Source of the DNA: JALHNI01 sp965229305
GTDB lineage: Bacteria; Acidobacteriota; Terriglobia; Bryobacterales; Bryobacteraceae
DNA length: 64,000 nt
Assembly (NCBI GenBank): GCA_965229305.1
Contig: CBDDIZ010000025.1
Coordinates: forward strand, 62,001-126,000
Direction: 5' to 3'
The position numbers and the translations under genes are program-made. The notes below the pieces were generated by a model. The model was not told the DNA's origin. It ran no database searches and saw only the letters and a program-made list of their open reading frames with translations. Position 1 is the first letter of the stretch. Every line of letters begins with the position of its first letter. This document shows, piece after piece, positions 18,940-26,364 of this stretch.

Positions 18940-19165
18940 AACGGGGGATGAAACTGGGGGAGAGCTAAGCTGGAGAAGCTGAGGACGGAGTCGAGGCCGA
19001 CGCCAATCTGGCGCAGGTGAAGCCCGTTCGTGAACCTGGTCCGGACACCCAGCAAAGAAGTTGTTGCAAGGCACAACGGAATGTCGCCTTCGCCGCCGGC
19101 GAAGAGCACGAGAAGGAAAGTCTCTGGTTATCCGGTGTCCTTCCGTCCGCAGTAGAAGGAGACGC
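18940..19165 (+). ncRNA. Candidate bridge RNA region of IS110 element 1
   Basis: This is the 230-base noncoding leader before the IS110 transposase. It shares a block (ACAAA, GGGGATGAAA, then GGGGGA near 18938-18962) and a second block (GTGAACCTGGTCCGGACA, 19029-19046) with the leader of the neighbouring IS110 element. It contains a perfect 7-bp hairpin CTTCGCC/GGCGAAG at 19088-19104. IS110-group elements encode a target- and donor-specifying bridge RNA in this position; identifying this stretch as one is inference from position, conservation and structure. Confidence 0.5.
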
Positions 19166-19168
19166 GCG

Positions 19169-20623
19169 ATGAAGATTACCTATATGCGTTGCGCGGGATT
19201 GGACGTGCACAAAAAGAGTGTGTTCGTTTGTATCCGCAGTGGCAAGGGACGAAAAGTGGAAACGGCCAGCCAGGTATTTGGGACGTTCACCGAGGATCTG
19301 CAACGACTGGGCGACTGGTTACGCCAACACCGGGTTCGCCGGCTCGTGATGGAATCCACCGGTGTCTACTGGATGCCGATCTGGAATGTGTTGGAGCGCC
19401 GCGAATGGAAGTTCGACCTGGTGCTGGTGAATCCGCAGCAGGTCCGGGCGTTGCCGGGACGAAAGACCGATCAGCAGGACTGTGAACGCCTCGCCGAACT
19501 GGGCCAGTATGATCTGTTACGCGGGAGCTTCGTGCCGCCGCGCGAGATTCGCGAGTTGCGGGACCTCACCCGGCGGCGTACCCAGTTGACCGGCGAACGC
19601 CATCGGCTGGTCAACCGGATCGCACGTCTGCTCGAAACCGCCAACTTCAAGCTGACTTCCGTGGTGAGCAGCCTGGACGGCAAAACCGGCTGGTTGATTC
19701 TCAATGCATTGGCTAATGGACAGACGGCTCCGGCGGTGCTGGCCGCCTTGGCCCAAGGCCGTCTGAAGCAAAAGCAGGCCGAACTGGCGCGGGCCCTGCA
19801 CGGATTTGCCACGGAGCACTTCCGGTGGTTGCTCCGCCAACTGCTGGATGAACTGAGCACGGTCGACCAGCGGTTGAATGTGCTGGATCAGCGGATTCGC
19901 GAACGGATGGAGCCGCATGCGGAAGCCATCCGCCGTCTCTGTACCATCCCGGGCGTGCAAGAAGTCAGCGCCTGGACGCTGCTGGCCGAACTCGGCACGG
20001 AGATGAGCCGATTTCCGAGCGCCGCGCACGCCGCCAGTTGGGCGGGCTTGTGCCCGGGACAGCACGAAAGCGCGGGGAAGCGACAATCCGGCCGTACCCG
20101 CAAAGGCGACCGTTATCTGCGGCGATTGCTGGTCCAGAATGCCTGGGCCATCTCCCACCAGAAAGACTGCTTCCTCACGGCGCTGTTTCTGCGCGTGGCC
20201 GCGCGCCGCGGTCTGAAGCGAGCGGCCATGGCCGTGGCGCATCGCCTCTTACGCATTGCCTGGCACATTCTCCACGACGGCACCGTCTATCGGGAACTCG
20301 GCGGCGACCACTTCGACCGGCGTCATCCCGAACGCACGGCCCGCCGCCTGACTCAGCGCCTGGAGCGTTTGGGTTACAGCGTCACGCTGGCGACCGAACC
20401 CGCCTCCCGGCCCATCCGCAACGGCACCACTCGCTGGCCATCCGCACTCCGCGGCGGGACTGCACGCCGCTTCCGCTCTCGTCCCGAGCTTCCTCCCGCC
20501 AGTCCCGCGCTTTGTCCCAAGTGTGCCGCCTGGGGCATCCCTTGCCTCCATGCCAAGAACGCAAAATCTCCTCCCACTCTTTCTTCTAACTCCTTACCCG
20601 TCAACGCCTCAGAGGGGGAGTAG
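19169..20623 (+). CDS. IS110 family transposase (element 1)
   Basis: This 484-aa protein has the IS110 DEDD RuvC-like domain: MRCAGLDVHKKS (first Asp), VMESTGVYWMP (Glu) and GRKTDQQDCERLAEL (Asp pair). It also has the C-terminal Tnp_20 domain with CTIPGVQEVSAWTLLAELG and ESAGKRQSGRTRKGDRYLRR, where the recombinase serine is expected. The ATG at 19169 follows an AAGGAG Shine-Dalgarno; the open frame extends further upstream without support. The last about 75 residues are Pro/Arg-rich and unlike the family, so the element boundary may lie before the stop. Confidence 0.9.
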   Translation: MKITYMRCAGLDVHKKSVFVCIRSGKGRKVETASQVFGTFTEDLQRLGDWLRQHRVRRLVMESTGVYWMPIWNVLERREWKFDLVLVNPQQVRALPGRKTDQQDCERLAELGQYDLLRGSFVPPREIRELRDLTRRRTQLTGERHRLVNRIARLLETANFKLTSVVSSLDGKTGWLILNALANGQTAPAVLAALAQGRLKQKQAELARALHGFATEHFRWLLRQLLDELSTVDQRLNVLDQRIRERMEPHAEAIRRLCTIPGVQEVSAWTLLAELGTEMSRFPSAAHAASWAGLCPGQHESAGKRQSGRTRKGDRYLRRLLVQNAWAISHQKDCFLTALFLRVAARRGLKRAAMAVAHRLLRIAWHILHDGTVYRELGGDHFDRRHPERTARRLTQRLERLGYSVTLATEPASRPIRNGTTRWPSALRGGTARRFRSRPELPPASPALCPKCAAWGIPCLHAKNAKSPPTLSSNSLPVNASEGE

Positions 20624-20649
20624 TTTCGAAGGAATGGCGTATGGCGCAC

Positions 20650-20865
20650 CCAAAGGCTGGCCACAAAAGGGGATGAAAACGGGGGATAGTAGGAGAGCCG
20701 CAGGCGATGGAGACCGGGTTCGGTCTGGCCGGTGGAGGCCGATTGTGAATGTGGTCCGGGACGCGTGCTGGGAACAGAAGAGTGAGGCTCCTGCCGTTTT
20801 TTGGGGAAGCCCGTTAAGGAAAGACCAATTTCTTTAGAGCGTTCTTCGCCGAGCGGCAGGAGGCA
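20650..20865 (+). ncRNA. Candidate bridge RNA region of IS110 element 2
   Basis: This is the leader of the second IS110 transposase. It repeats the landmarks of the first leader: CACAAAAGGGGATGAAAA and GGGGGA near 20662-20687, a GATGGAGACCGGGTT block, and GTGAATGTGGTCCGGGAC at 20745-20762. The rest differs, as expected if binding loops diverge between elements. The bridge-RNA assignment is inference. Confidence 0.5.
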
Positions 20866-20868
20866 CTG

Positions 20869-22134
20869 ATGAATGCAGTATATCGCCGCGTCTGCGGAAT
20901 GGATGTGCATCGAGACACGATTGTGGTTTGCGTCTTGCCGCCGGTGGGTCAAGCTGGGGAGGCCATTCGCAAGACGTATGGCACTTTTCGGAATGACCTG
21001 ATTCGGATGCGAGTCTGGTTGAAGCAATTGAAAGTGAGCGAGGTCGCCATGGAATCGACCGGAGTCTATTGGCGGCCGGTGTGGAATGTTCTGGAAGACC
21101 AAGGATTTCAGCTGCTTTTGGTGAATCCGGCGCAGGTGAAGGCCCTGGCAGGGCGAAAGAGCGATGGACGGGACGCCCAGCGCATCGCCGAGTATCTCCA
21201 AGATGGGCGGCTCGATGCGAGCTTCGTGCCCAAGGCCGAAGTCCGGCAAATGCGTGCACTCTTGCGTCACCGCATTTCAGTACTCGAACAACGGAACCAA
21301 GTGCACAATCAGATCCGTGACCTGTTCGAAACAGCGAACGTCAAACTATCTTCAGTGGTCAGCGACTTACTCGGCGTCAGTGGCCGACGGATTATCGAAG
21401 CGATGATTGCGGGTGAAGAATCGGCGTCTGTTCTGAGCTGGAGGGTAAGGGGGCGCTTGCGGAAGAAGGAGCAAGTAGTCAAAGAATCGCTCAAGGGTTA
21501 CTTTCAGGATTTTCATCGGATGATGTTGGAAGCCCTGTATCGCCAGTACCAGTTTCTGACGCAGGAGGTCGCTTGGTTCGAACAACGGATCGCGCACGCC
21601 ATGGCGCCTTACGCTCCTCAGACCCAGCTCTTGATCACGATTCCCGGGGTCGAGCAAATCGTGGCTTGGCACCTGCTGGCCGAACTCGGAATCGATCTGG
21701 CCGCGTTTCCGGATGCGAACCATTGTTGTAGCTGGGCGGGGATGGTTCCCGGTGAGAATGTCAGTGCCGGAAAGCATCAGAGCACTCGCTGCCGCAAGGG
21801 CAACCGCACGCTGCGACGGATACTGACCCAAGCAGCTTGGGCGGCTTCGCATTGTAAGAAAGGTTACTTGCGCGCGTTCTTTCATCGGGTCAAGGCCCGC
21901 CGCGGCTGGGGCAAAGCCATCGTCGCCACCGGACATAAAATTCTTCTTATCGCCTTCGAGATGCTGCGTACCAACACTCCGTACAAAGACCTTGGTGACG
22001 ATCACTTCGACCGCCTCAATCCAGCCCGCGCCACTCGTCGGCTCGTCCAGCGCCTCGAGGCCCTTGGCCATCAGGTCCAACGTAAGCGAGCGGCGAACCC
22101 ATCTTGCGAGGGGAGCGTGCCAGCGGGAAGCTAA
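20869..22134 (+). CDS. IS110 family transposase (element 2), C-terminus replaced by IS66 insertion
   Basis: This is an IS110 transposase with GMDVHRDT, AMESTGVYWRPVWN, GRKSDGRDAQRIAEYL and the C-terminal IPGVEQIVAWHLLAELG, SAGKHQSTRCRKGNRTLRR. The ATG follows a GGAGG Shine-Dalgarno. IS66 copy 1 begins at 22082, inside codon 405, so the present frame reads 17 IS66-encoded residues before stopping. The native last ten residues and stop (LSTPDAPPLN) are found on the minus strand at 26304-26335, next to IS66 copy 2. Rejoining them gives a 414-aa protein. All recognisable catalytic motifs precede the break, so activity may persist. Confidence 0.88.
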   Translation: MNAVYRRVCGMDVHRDTIVVCVLPPVGQAGEAIRKTYGTFRNDLIRMRVWLKQLKVSEVAMESTGVYWRPVWNVLEDQGFQLLLVNPAQVKALAGRKSDGRDAQRIAEYLQDGRLDASFVPKAEVRQMRALLRHRISVLEQRNQVHNQIRDLFETANVKLSSVVSDLLGVSGRRIIEAMIAGEESASVLSWRVRGRLRKKEQVVKESLKGYFQDFHRMMLEALYRQYQFLTQEVAWFEQRIAHAMAPYAPQTQLLITIPGVEQIVAWHLLAELGIDLAAFPDANHCCSWAGMVPGENVSAGKHQSTRCRKGNRTLRRILTQAAWAASHCKKGYLRAFFHRVKARRGWGKAIVATGHKILLIAFEMLRTNTPYKDLGDDHFDRLNPARATRRLVQRLEALGHQVQRKRAANPSCEGSVPAGS

Positions 22135-22137
22135 GGC

Positions 22138-22404
22138 ATGAGCAGGCGGGCGGAGCAGATGCGGGCGATGGTGGCGGAGTACGAAGCGAGCGGACTGCCG
22201 CGGCGGGCGTTCTGCGCGGAACACGGACTGGCGGTGACGACGTTGGACTACTGGCGGCGCGAGTTGGCCAACCGGCCGCAGTTGGTGCCGGTGCGAGTGC
22301 TCGACGACCACCCCAGCTATGCGTTGGTGCTCGCCAACGGCCGCCGCATCGAATGCGCAAGTGAAGGACTCGCCAGCTTGATCCGCGCCGCCGAACAAGC
22401 GTGA
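22138..22404 (+). CDS. tnpA: IS66 accessory protein TnpA (copy 1)
   Basis: This is an 88-aa protein of the IS66 OrfA type, with a helix-turn-helix-like stretch (FCAEHGLAVTTLDYWRREL). It is the first gene of the element and overlaps tnpB by 4 bases (22401-22404). The role in transposition is unclear in the family. Confidence 0.85.
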   Translation: MSRRAEQMRAMVAEYEASGLPRRAFCAEHGLAVTTLDYWRRELANRPQLVPVRVLDDHPSYALVLANGRRIECASEGLASLIRAAEQA

Positions 22405-22754
22405 TGTTCGGGCTCGGTCCCGCGACGAAGATTTACTTAGGCGCCGCCGCGGTTGACATGCGGAAAGGCTTCGACGGGCTCCACGGCCTGGTGCGCGACT
22501 GCCTGCAACACGACCCGCTCAGCGGCCATCTGTTCCTCTTCACCAACAAGCCGCGGACCCGCATCAAGGCGCTGATCTGGGATGGCAGCGGACTCTGGAT
22601 CTGCGCAAAACGGCTGGAAAAGGGCCGTTTTCGCTGGCCGGAAGCGGCTGGCGCGAGCGTAACGCTACGAGCCGAAGAGTTGGCGATGCTGCTGAATGGA
22701 CTCGACTGGAAAAACACCCAGCCCCGAAAATGGTTTCGGAACAAAGTAGCGTGA
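22401..22754 (+). CDS. tnpB: IS66 Orf2 protein TnpB (copy 1)
   Basis: This 117-aa protein has the IS66 Orf2 signature: KIYLGAAAVDMRKGFDGLHG, LFLFTNKPRTRIKALIWDGS and LEKGRFRWP. It is required for transposition in characterised IS66 elements. It overlaps tnpA by 4 bases and is followed 50 bases later by tnpC. Confidence 0.95.
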   Translation: MMFGLGPATKIYLGAAAVDMRKGFDGLHGLVRDCLQHDPLSGHLFLFTNKPRTRIKALIWDGSGLWICAKRLEKGRFRWPEAAGASVTLRAEELAMLLNGLDWKNTQPRKWFRNKVA

Positions 22755-22804
22755 AAATGATGCTGGAACATTTTCCGGACATCGCGTACTATTGATTTTC
22801 CCGC

Positions 22805-24274
22805 ATGGATCCGCAAGCCCGCATCGCGAACTTGGAGCAAGAGTTGGCTTGGTCGCGCATGAAAATCCAGCAACTGGAAGAGCGCTGGCGGCGGCATCTG
22901 ATCGAGAAGTACGGTCCGAAGAGCGAGACGCTGAGCGACCTGCAACTGAACCTGCTCGAGGAAGAGCCCGGCGTGACGCAGGATGAAGTCACGGCCGAAG
23001 CGGCGCGTCCGCCGTATCAGCCGCGCGAGCGAAAACCGCATCCCGGCAGAAGACCTTTGCCGGAGACTTTGGCGCGGGTGGAGGAGACGCTGCCGTGTGC
23101 GGCGCAATGCGTTTGTTGCGGAGGCGAAACCAAAGTCATCGGCCATGACGTGAGCGAGGTGCTGGATCGCGAACCGGCGCATTGGTTCGTGCGAGTCACC
23201 AGGCGCGAGAAGCGGGCCTGCGCCAAGTGTGTAACGGTGCGGATGACGGAGTTAGCGCCGCGCATCGTGGAGAAAGGCTTGGCGAGCGATCGGGTAGTGA
23301 TCGACACGGTGGTGGCCAAGTACTGCGACCACTTACCGCTCTACCGGCAGGAAGCCATGTTCGAGCGCGAAGCGGGCGTCGAGATCTCGTGCGCTACGCT
23401 GGATGGCTGGGTGCTGCGCGTGGGCGAGTTACTCGCTCCGGTCGTGGAGGCGATGCGCGCCGAACTGCTCCGGGAGCCCTATTTACAGGCCGATGAGACG
23501 ACTGTGCCGGTGCAGCTCAACGACAAGAGTGGCTCGGATCATCAAGCTTACTTATGGCAGTACGGCGCGCCGGGCGGCGCGACAGTCTTCGAGTTTCAGC
23601 TGGGGCGCGGACGGGAAGGTCCGCAGAAGTTTCTGGGTGATTGGGCAGGCATCTTACAAACCGATGGCTATGCGGCTTACGACGGCGTGGGCGGCGAGGG
23701 CTTGATCCATGTAGGTTGCTGGGCGCACGCGCGGCGTAAGTTTGTAGATGCGGTGAAGGTGAATAAGGACGATGCGGCGTCGATCGCGATGGTCACTCGC
23801 ATGGACGCGTTATTCTGCGTGGATCGTGAGGCGAAGCGTTCGGCGTTGACGGCGGAAGAGCGGCACGCTTTGCGGCGCGAGCAGGCGTTGCCGTGGCTGC
23901 ACGAGATCCATGAAGAATGTTTGAAACAAAGCGGCCACGTTTTGCCGAAGAGCGCGGCGGGGCAAGCAGTGACGTACACGCTCAACGCGTGGCCGAAACT
24001 GGCGCGGGTGTTCGACCACGGCGTGGTGGAGTTATCGAATAATCTGGCCGAGAACTCGATGCGGCCGGTGGCGCTGGGCCGCAAGAACTGGCTGCATGTG
24101 GGGAGCGCGAAGGCGGGTCCGAAAGTGGCGGCGATCATGTCGGTGGTGGAGTCCTGCCGGCGGCTGCGGGTGCCCGTGCGGGACTATCTGCTGGCGATCC
24201 TGCCAGGACTGGGCCGGCGGCGCTTACCCGAGGTCGCCGCGCTCACGCCATCGGCCTGGTCCGCCCGCCGGTAG
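22805..24274 (+). CDS. tnpC: IS66 transposase TnpC (copy 1)
   Basis: This is a 489-aa DDE transposase. It has an N-terminal coiled segment (ARIANLEQELAWSRMKIQQL), a zinc-binding region (CAAQCVCCGGE, then CAKC), and the catalytic residues in YLQADETTVPVQ, TDGYAAYDGV and SNNLAENSMRP. It differs from the copy 2 protein by one residue seen (Cys here, Arg there, near residue 196). The stop falls 21 bases before the right end of the element. Confidence 0.95.
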   Translation: MDPQARIANLEQELAWSRMKIQQLEERWRRHLIEKYGPKSETLSDLQLNLLEEEPGVTQDEVTAEAARPPYQPRERKPHPGRRPLPETLARVEETLPCAAQCVCCGGETKVIGHDVSEVLDREPAHWFVRVTRREKRACAKCVTVRMTELAPRIVEKGLASDRVVIDTVVAKYCDHLPLYRQEAMFEREAGVEISCATLDGWVLRVGELLAPVVEAMRAELLREPYLQADETTVPVQLNDKSGSDHQAYLWQYGAPGGATVFEFQLGRGREGPQKFLGDWAGILQTDGYAAYDGVGGEGLIHVGCWAHARRKFVDAVKVNKDDAASIAMVTRMDALFCVDREAKRSALTAEERHALRREQALPWLHEIHEECLKQSGHVLPKSAAGQAVTYTLNAWPKLARVFDHGVVELSNNLAENSMRPVALGRKNWLHVGSAKAGPKVAAIMSVVESCRRLRVPVRDYLLAILPGLGRRRLPEVAALTPSAWSARR

Positions 24275-24303
24275 GTGGGTTCGCCGTACGCTTACGCTGC
24301 AGC

Positions 24304-24635
24304 CATCTGTTCGAACTGTTCGTCGTCTGATGAGGCTGCCGTCGCTGGGGCTTCCGGAGGCAACAAGGCTCAAGAAGCGCAATCGATTTGTAGAGGAATA
24401 CCATAAGGCGCTTCCACCCGGCGACTGTCGCCTAACCATCCCTTTTGCCGACGATCATTCATTTGTGATTCCGGTATTATCTGAGTGCCCGGACGAAACG
24501 AGCATAATGAACTGGCAGCGTGATGGTGAAGAGTGGAAGGCAACACCCGGCGGCTGGATGAGGTTTCCAAAGGGAACGGGCGACATAATTGTCGATCGGA
24601 TTCGCGCTCATCCTGCGCTAGTCCTGCAGCGATGA
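24304..24635 (+). pseudogene. C-terminal fragment of the split lipoprotein gene
   Basis: This fragment encodes about 110 residues, from PSVRTVRRLMRL to the stop after HPALVLQR. It has no start of its own and begins at the edge of IS66 copy 1. When the inverted segment is flipped back and one GCTGCAGC duplication is removed, it joins in frame to the fragment at 28558-28897. It is the 3' end of a 273-codon lipoprotein gene, displaced to the opposite strand by inversion. The product is not recognised. Confidence 0.85.
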
Positions 24636-24656
24636 TGTGACGCTCACCCCGCGGAG

Positions 24657-24715
24657 TGGGCCATGTCCGAGTAGGCCATGTCCGGCAGGGGCAGTAGGCC
24701 ATGTCCGGCACCAGG
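24657..24715 (+). repeat. REP-like repeat cluster (GGCCATGTCCGGC units)
   Basis: Three tandem variants of the core GGCCATGTCCGGC lie 21 bases after the lipoprotein stop, the last one continuing CACCAGGAACG. In the gene's direction this is the same orientation as after the other cassette genes of this locus. Confidence 0.7.
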
Positions 24716-24725
24716 AACGTCCAAC

Positions 24726-24793
24726 CGAGGTCGCCGCGCTCCACGTCATCGGCCTAGTTCGTCCGCCGCTGGGTGGGTTCGCCGCACGCTTAC
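24726..24793 (+). repeat. Decayed solo right end of an older IS66 element
   Basis: This stretch matches the last 68 bases of the intact IS66 elements with several substitutions: GAGGTCGCCGCGCTC, then GTGGGTTCGCCGCACGCTTAC ending at 24793. It ends with the inverted-repeat terminus CGCTTAC. It is a relic of an earlier IS66 insertion at nearly the same place. Confidence 0.7.
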
Positions 24794-24835
24794 CAACATC
24801 CACGCGGGCCGATTCCACACCGACCCCGACCGTAT
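24794..24835 (-). pseudogene. RAYT C-terminal fragment
   Basis: Read on the minus strand, this piece corresponds to the WNRPAWML segment found near the C-terminus of the two larger RAYT remnants of this window. It lies between the IS66 relic and REP-like sequence. Confidence 0.55.
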
Positions 24836-25026
24836 AGGCTATGTCCGGCATAGGCCATTGACCTGTCCGGAAAATCCGTCCACCTAAACTAGAGTTTCCA
24901 ACAAAACCTTCCTGCCTGTCCTTCGCCCATATATTTCAGCTTCGGGCTGCGGAATCCTCGGCGAGTCAAGGCCCGCGCGGGAGCGCGCCCGCAGGGTTGC
25001 CTTGAGTCGTTGGGGATTCCGCGGTA

Positions 25027-25866
25027 TCAGTCCTGTTTGGGGGCGAAGGACAGCCTCGCGATAAAGTCGCGGGGCGCGAGGTTGCCGAGCGCGCTATGGG
25101 GCCGCTCGACGTTGTAATGCCGCCGCCACTCACCGATGATCAGCCGGGCTTGGCTCATCCTCGAGAAAGCATGTAAGTTCAGACATTCATCGCGCAATCG
25201 CCCATTGAAGCTCTCGACGTGCCCGTTCTGCATCGGTCGACCCGGCTGGATATAAAGCAGCCGAATCTGCTGCTCCTGACACCACTTCGTCAACGCCCGC
25301 GAAACGAACTCGGGCCCGTTGTCACAGATCACTTCTTCGGGACGCTCGCCTCGTTGCTCGACCAAGCGCGCCAGCGCGCGCTTCACCCGTTCGCCCGACA
25401 AACTAAGATCGATCTCCAGCGACAAACATTCGCGCGTAAATACGTCGATGATCACCAGCACGCGAAACGGTCGGCCATCATTCAATCGATCAGCCACAAA
25501 GTCCATAGCCCAGCGTTGATTGGGCCGATGGATACACGTTGCGGCGAGTTTCGGCCGCACCAGTCGCTTGCGTAAGCGCCGCTTCACCTGCAGGCGCTCC
25601 TCGCGCCAGATCCGGCTCACGCGATGTCGGCCGACTAAGTGTTTCTCGGCTTTGAGTAACTCCCAAATACGACGCAGGCCCCAACGCGGATGCTCCTGCG
25701 CCAAGGCGCGGATGCGCAGGCGCAACGGCTTGCTCCGATCGGGTCGGCACTGATAACGATACGTGGCTCGCGGCACCACCATCAGCCTGCAGGCGTGACG
25801 CTCGCTGGTTGCATACTCGCCCAGCACATACGTCACGGCCGCTCTCTGCTCCGCAGGCTTCACCAC
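25027..25866 (-). CDS. IS3 OrfB transposase (copy 1)
   Basis: This is a 279-aa rve-type DDE integrase domain with WAMDFV (first Asp), EVICDNGPEFVS (second Asp) and MQNGHVESFNGRLRDECL (Glu), plus the upstream helical RRIWELLKAEKHLVGRHRVSR. It probably starts only through a -1 frameshift from orfA, giving the OrfAB transposase. It ends FAPKQD, the expected terminus; copy 2 differs here. Confidence 0.93.
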   Translation of the reverse strand: MVKPAEQRAAVTYVLGEYATSERHACRLMVVPRATYRYQCRPDRSKPLRLRIRALAQEHPRWGLRRIWELLKAEKHLVGRHRVSRIWREERLQVKRRLRKRLVRPKLAATCIHRPNQRWAMDFVADRLNDGRPFRVLVIIDVFTRECLSLEIDLSLSGERVKRALARLVEQRGERPEEVICDNGPEFVSRALTKWCQEQQIRLLYIQPGRPMQNGHVESFNGRLRDECLNLHAFSRMSQARLIIGEWRRHYNVERPHSALGNLAPRDFIARLSFAPKQD

Positions 25867-26126
25867 TTTTTTGAGACCACGTCCTTCAGGATGCGATTGT
25901 CGAGCGACAGCTCTGCCACCAGCACCTTCAGCTTCTGGTTCTCGTCCTCCAGCGCCTTCAGGCGCTTCGCATCACTCACTTCCAGCCCACCGTACTTCGA
26001 TCGCCAGGCGTAGAACGTCGCCGGGCTGATCCCCTGCTCCCGGCACAGATCTTCCGTCTTCCGACCACCCTCAGCTTGCCTCAAGATCGCGACGATTTGC
26101 TCCTCGCTGAACCGACTCTTCTTCAC
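25860..26126 (-). CDS. IS3 OrfA (copy 1)
   Basis: This is an 88-aa helix-turn-helix plus leucine-zipper protein: RFSEEQIVAILRQAEGG, EQGISPATFYAWRSKYGG and the heptad region DAKRLKALEDENQKLKVLVA. It binds element ends and regulates transposition in the family. Its 3' end overlaps orfB by 7 bases. Confidence 0.93.
   Translation of the reverse strand: MKKSRFSEEQIVAILRQAEGGRKTEDLCREQGISPATFYAWRSKYGGLEVSDAKRLKALEDENQKLKVLVAELSLDNRILKDVVSKKW
25866..25872 (-). promoter_or_regulatory. Programmed -1 frameshift site AAAAAAG in IS3 copy 1
   Basis: The coding strand reads AAAAAAG six bases before the orfA stop, and a -1 slip enters the orfB frame. The identical site in copy 2 is at 31093-31099. Confidence 0.75.
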
Positions 26127-26303
26127 CGTCTCTGTCCTCCTTCTCCTTCAAGGTTTCCAGTTTACGGTGGACCGTTTTCCCGGTACAGGTCACCATGTCC
26201 GGGGCATAGGCCGACTCTTTTGCCGGAACCACCCCGTCTCCGATGCGGGGCCCCCCACCCCGATCCTTAGAAAACTCCAGCTGGGTAAGAGCAGGAATCG
26301 AGG

Positions 26304-26343
26304 TCAGTTAAGCGGAGGAGCGTCTGGGGTAGAGAGTTGGACC
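26304..26343 (-). pseudogene. Displaced 3' tail of IS110 element 2 transposase
   Basis: On the minus strand this piece begins with GGTCCAAC, the same 8 bases that precede IS66 copy 1 inside the IS110 gene. It continues with codons for LSTPDAPPLN and a TGA stop at 26304-26306. It is the native end of the transposase gene at 20869, carried here by the inversion. The 110 bases below it (26197-26303) should contain the IS110 right end and then REP-like sequence. Confidence 0.88.
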
Positions 26344-26364
26344 GTAAGCGTACGGCGAACCCAC

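Larger units (their letters stand above)
22082..24295 (+). mobile_element. IS66 family element, copy 1
   Basis: This is a 2214-bp element with terminal inverted repeats beginning GTAAGCG and sharing CGGCGAACCCA. It carries tnpA, tnpB and tnpC. The 8 bases on the left are GGTCCAAC (22074-22081) and on the right GCTGCAGC (24296-24303), so it lacks a matching target duplication. Copy 2 carries the complementary mismatch, which indicates an inversion between the two copies. Confidence 0.95.
24859..26192 (-). mobile_element. IS3 family element (IS407-like), copy 1
   Basis: This is a 1334-bp element with imperfect inverted repeats starting TGACCTGT. It is flanked by the 4-bp target duplication CCAT (24855-24858 and 26193-26196), as is usual for the IS407 subgroup. 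It was inserted into REP-like sequence. It carries orfA and orfB joined by a frameshift signal. Confidence 0.95.
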
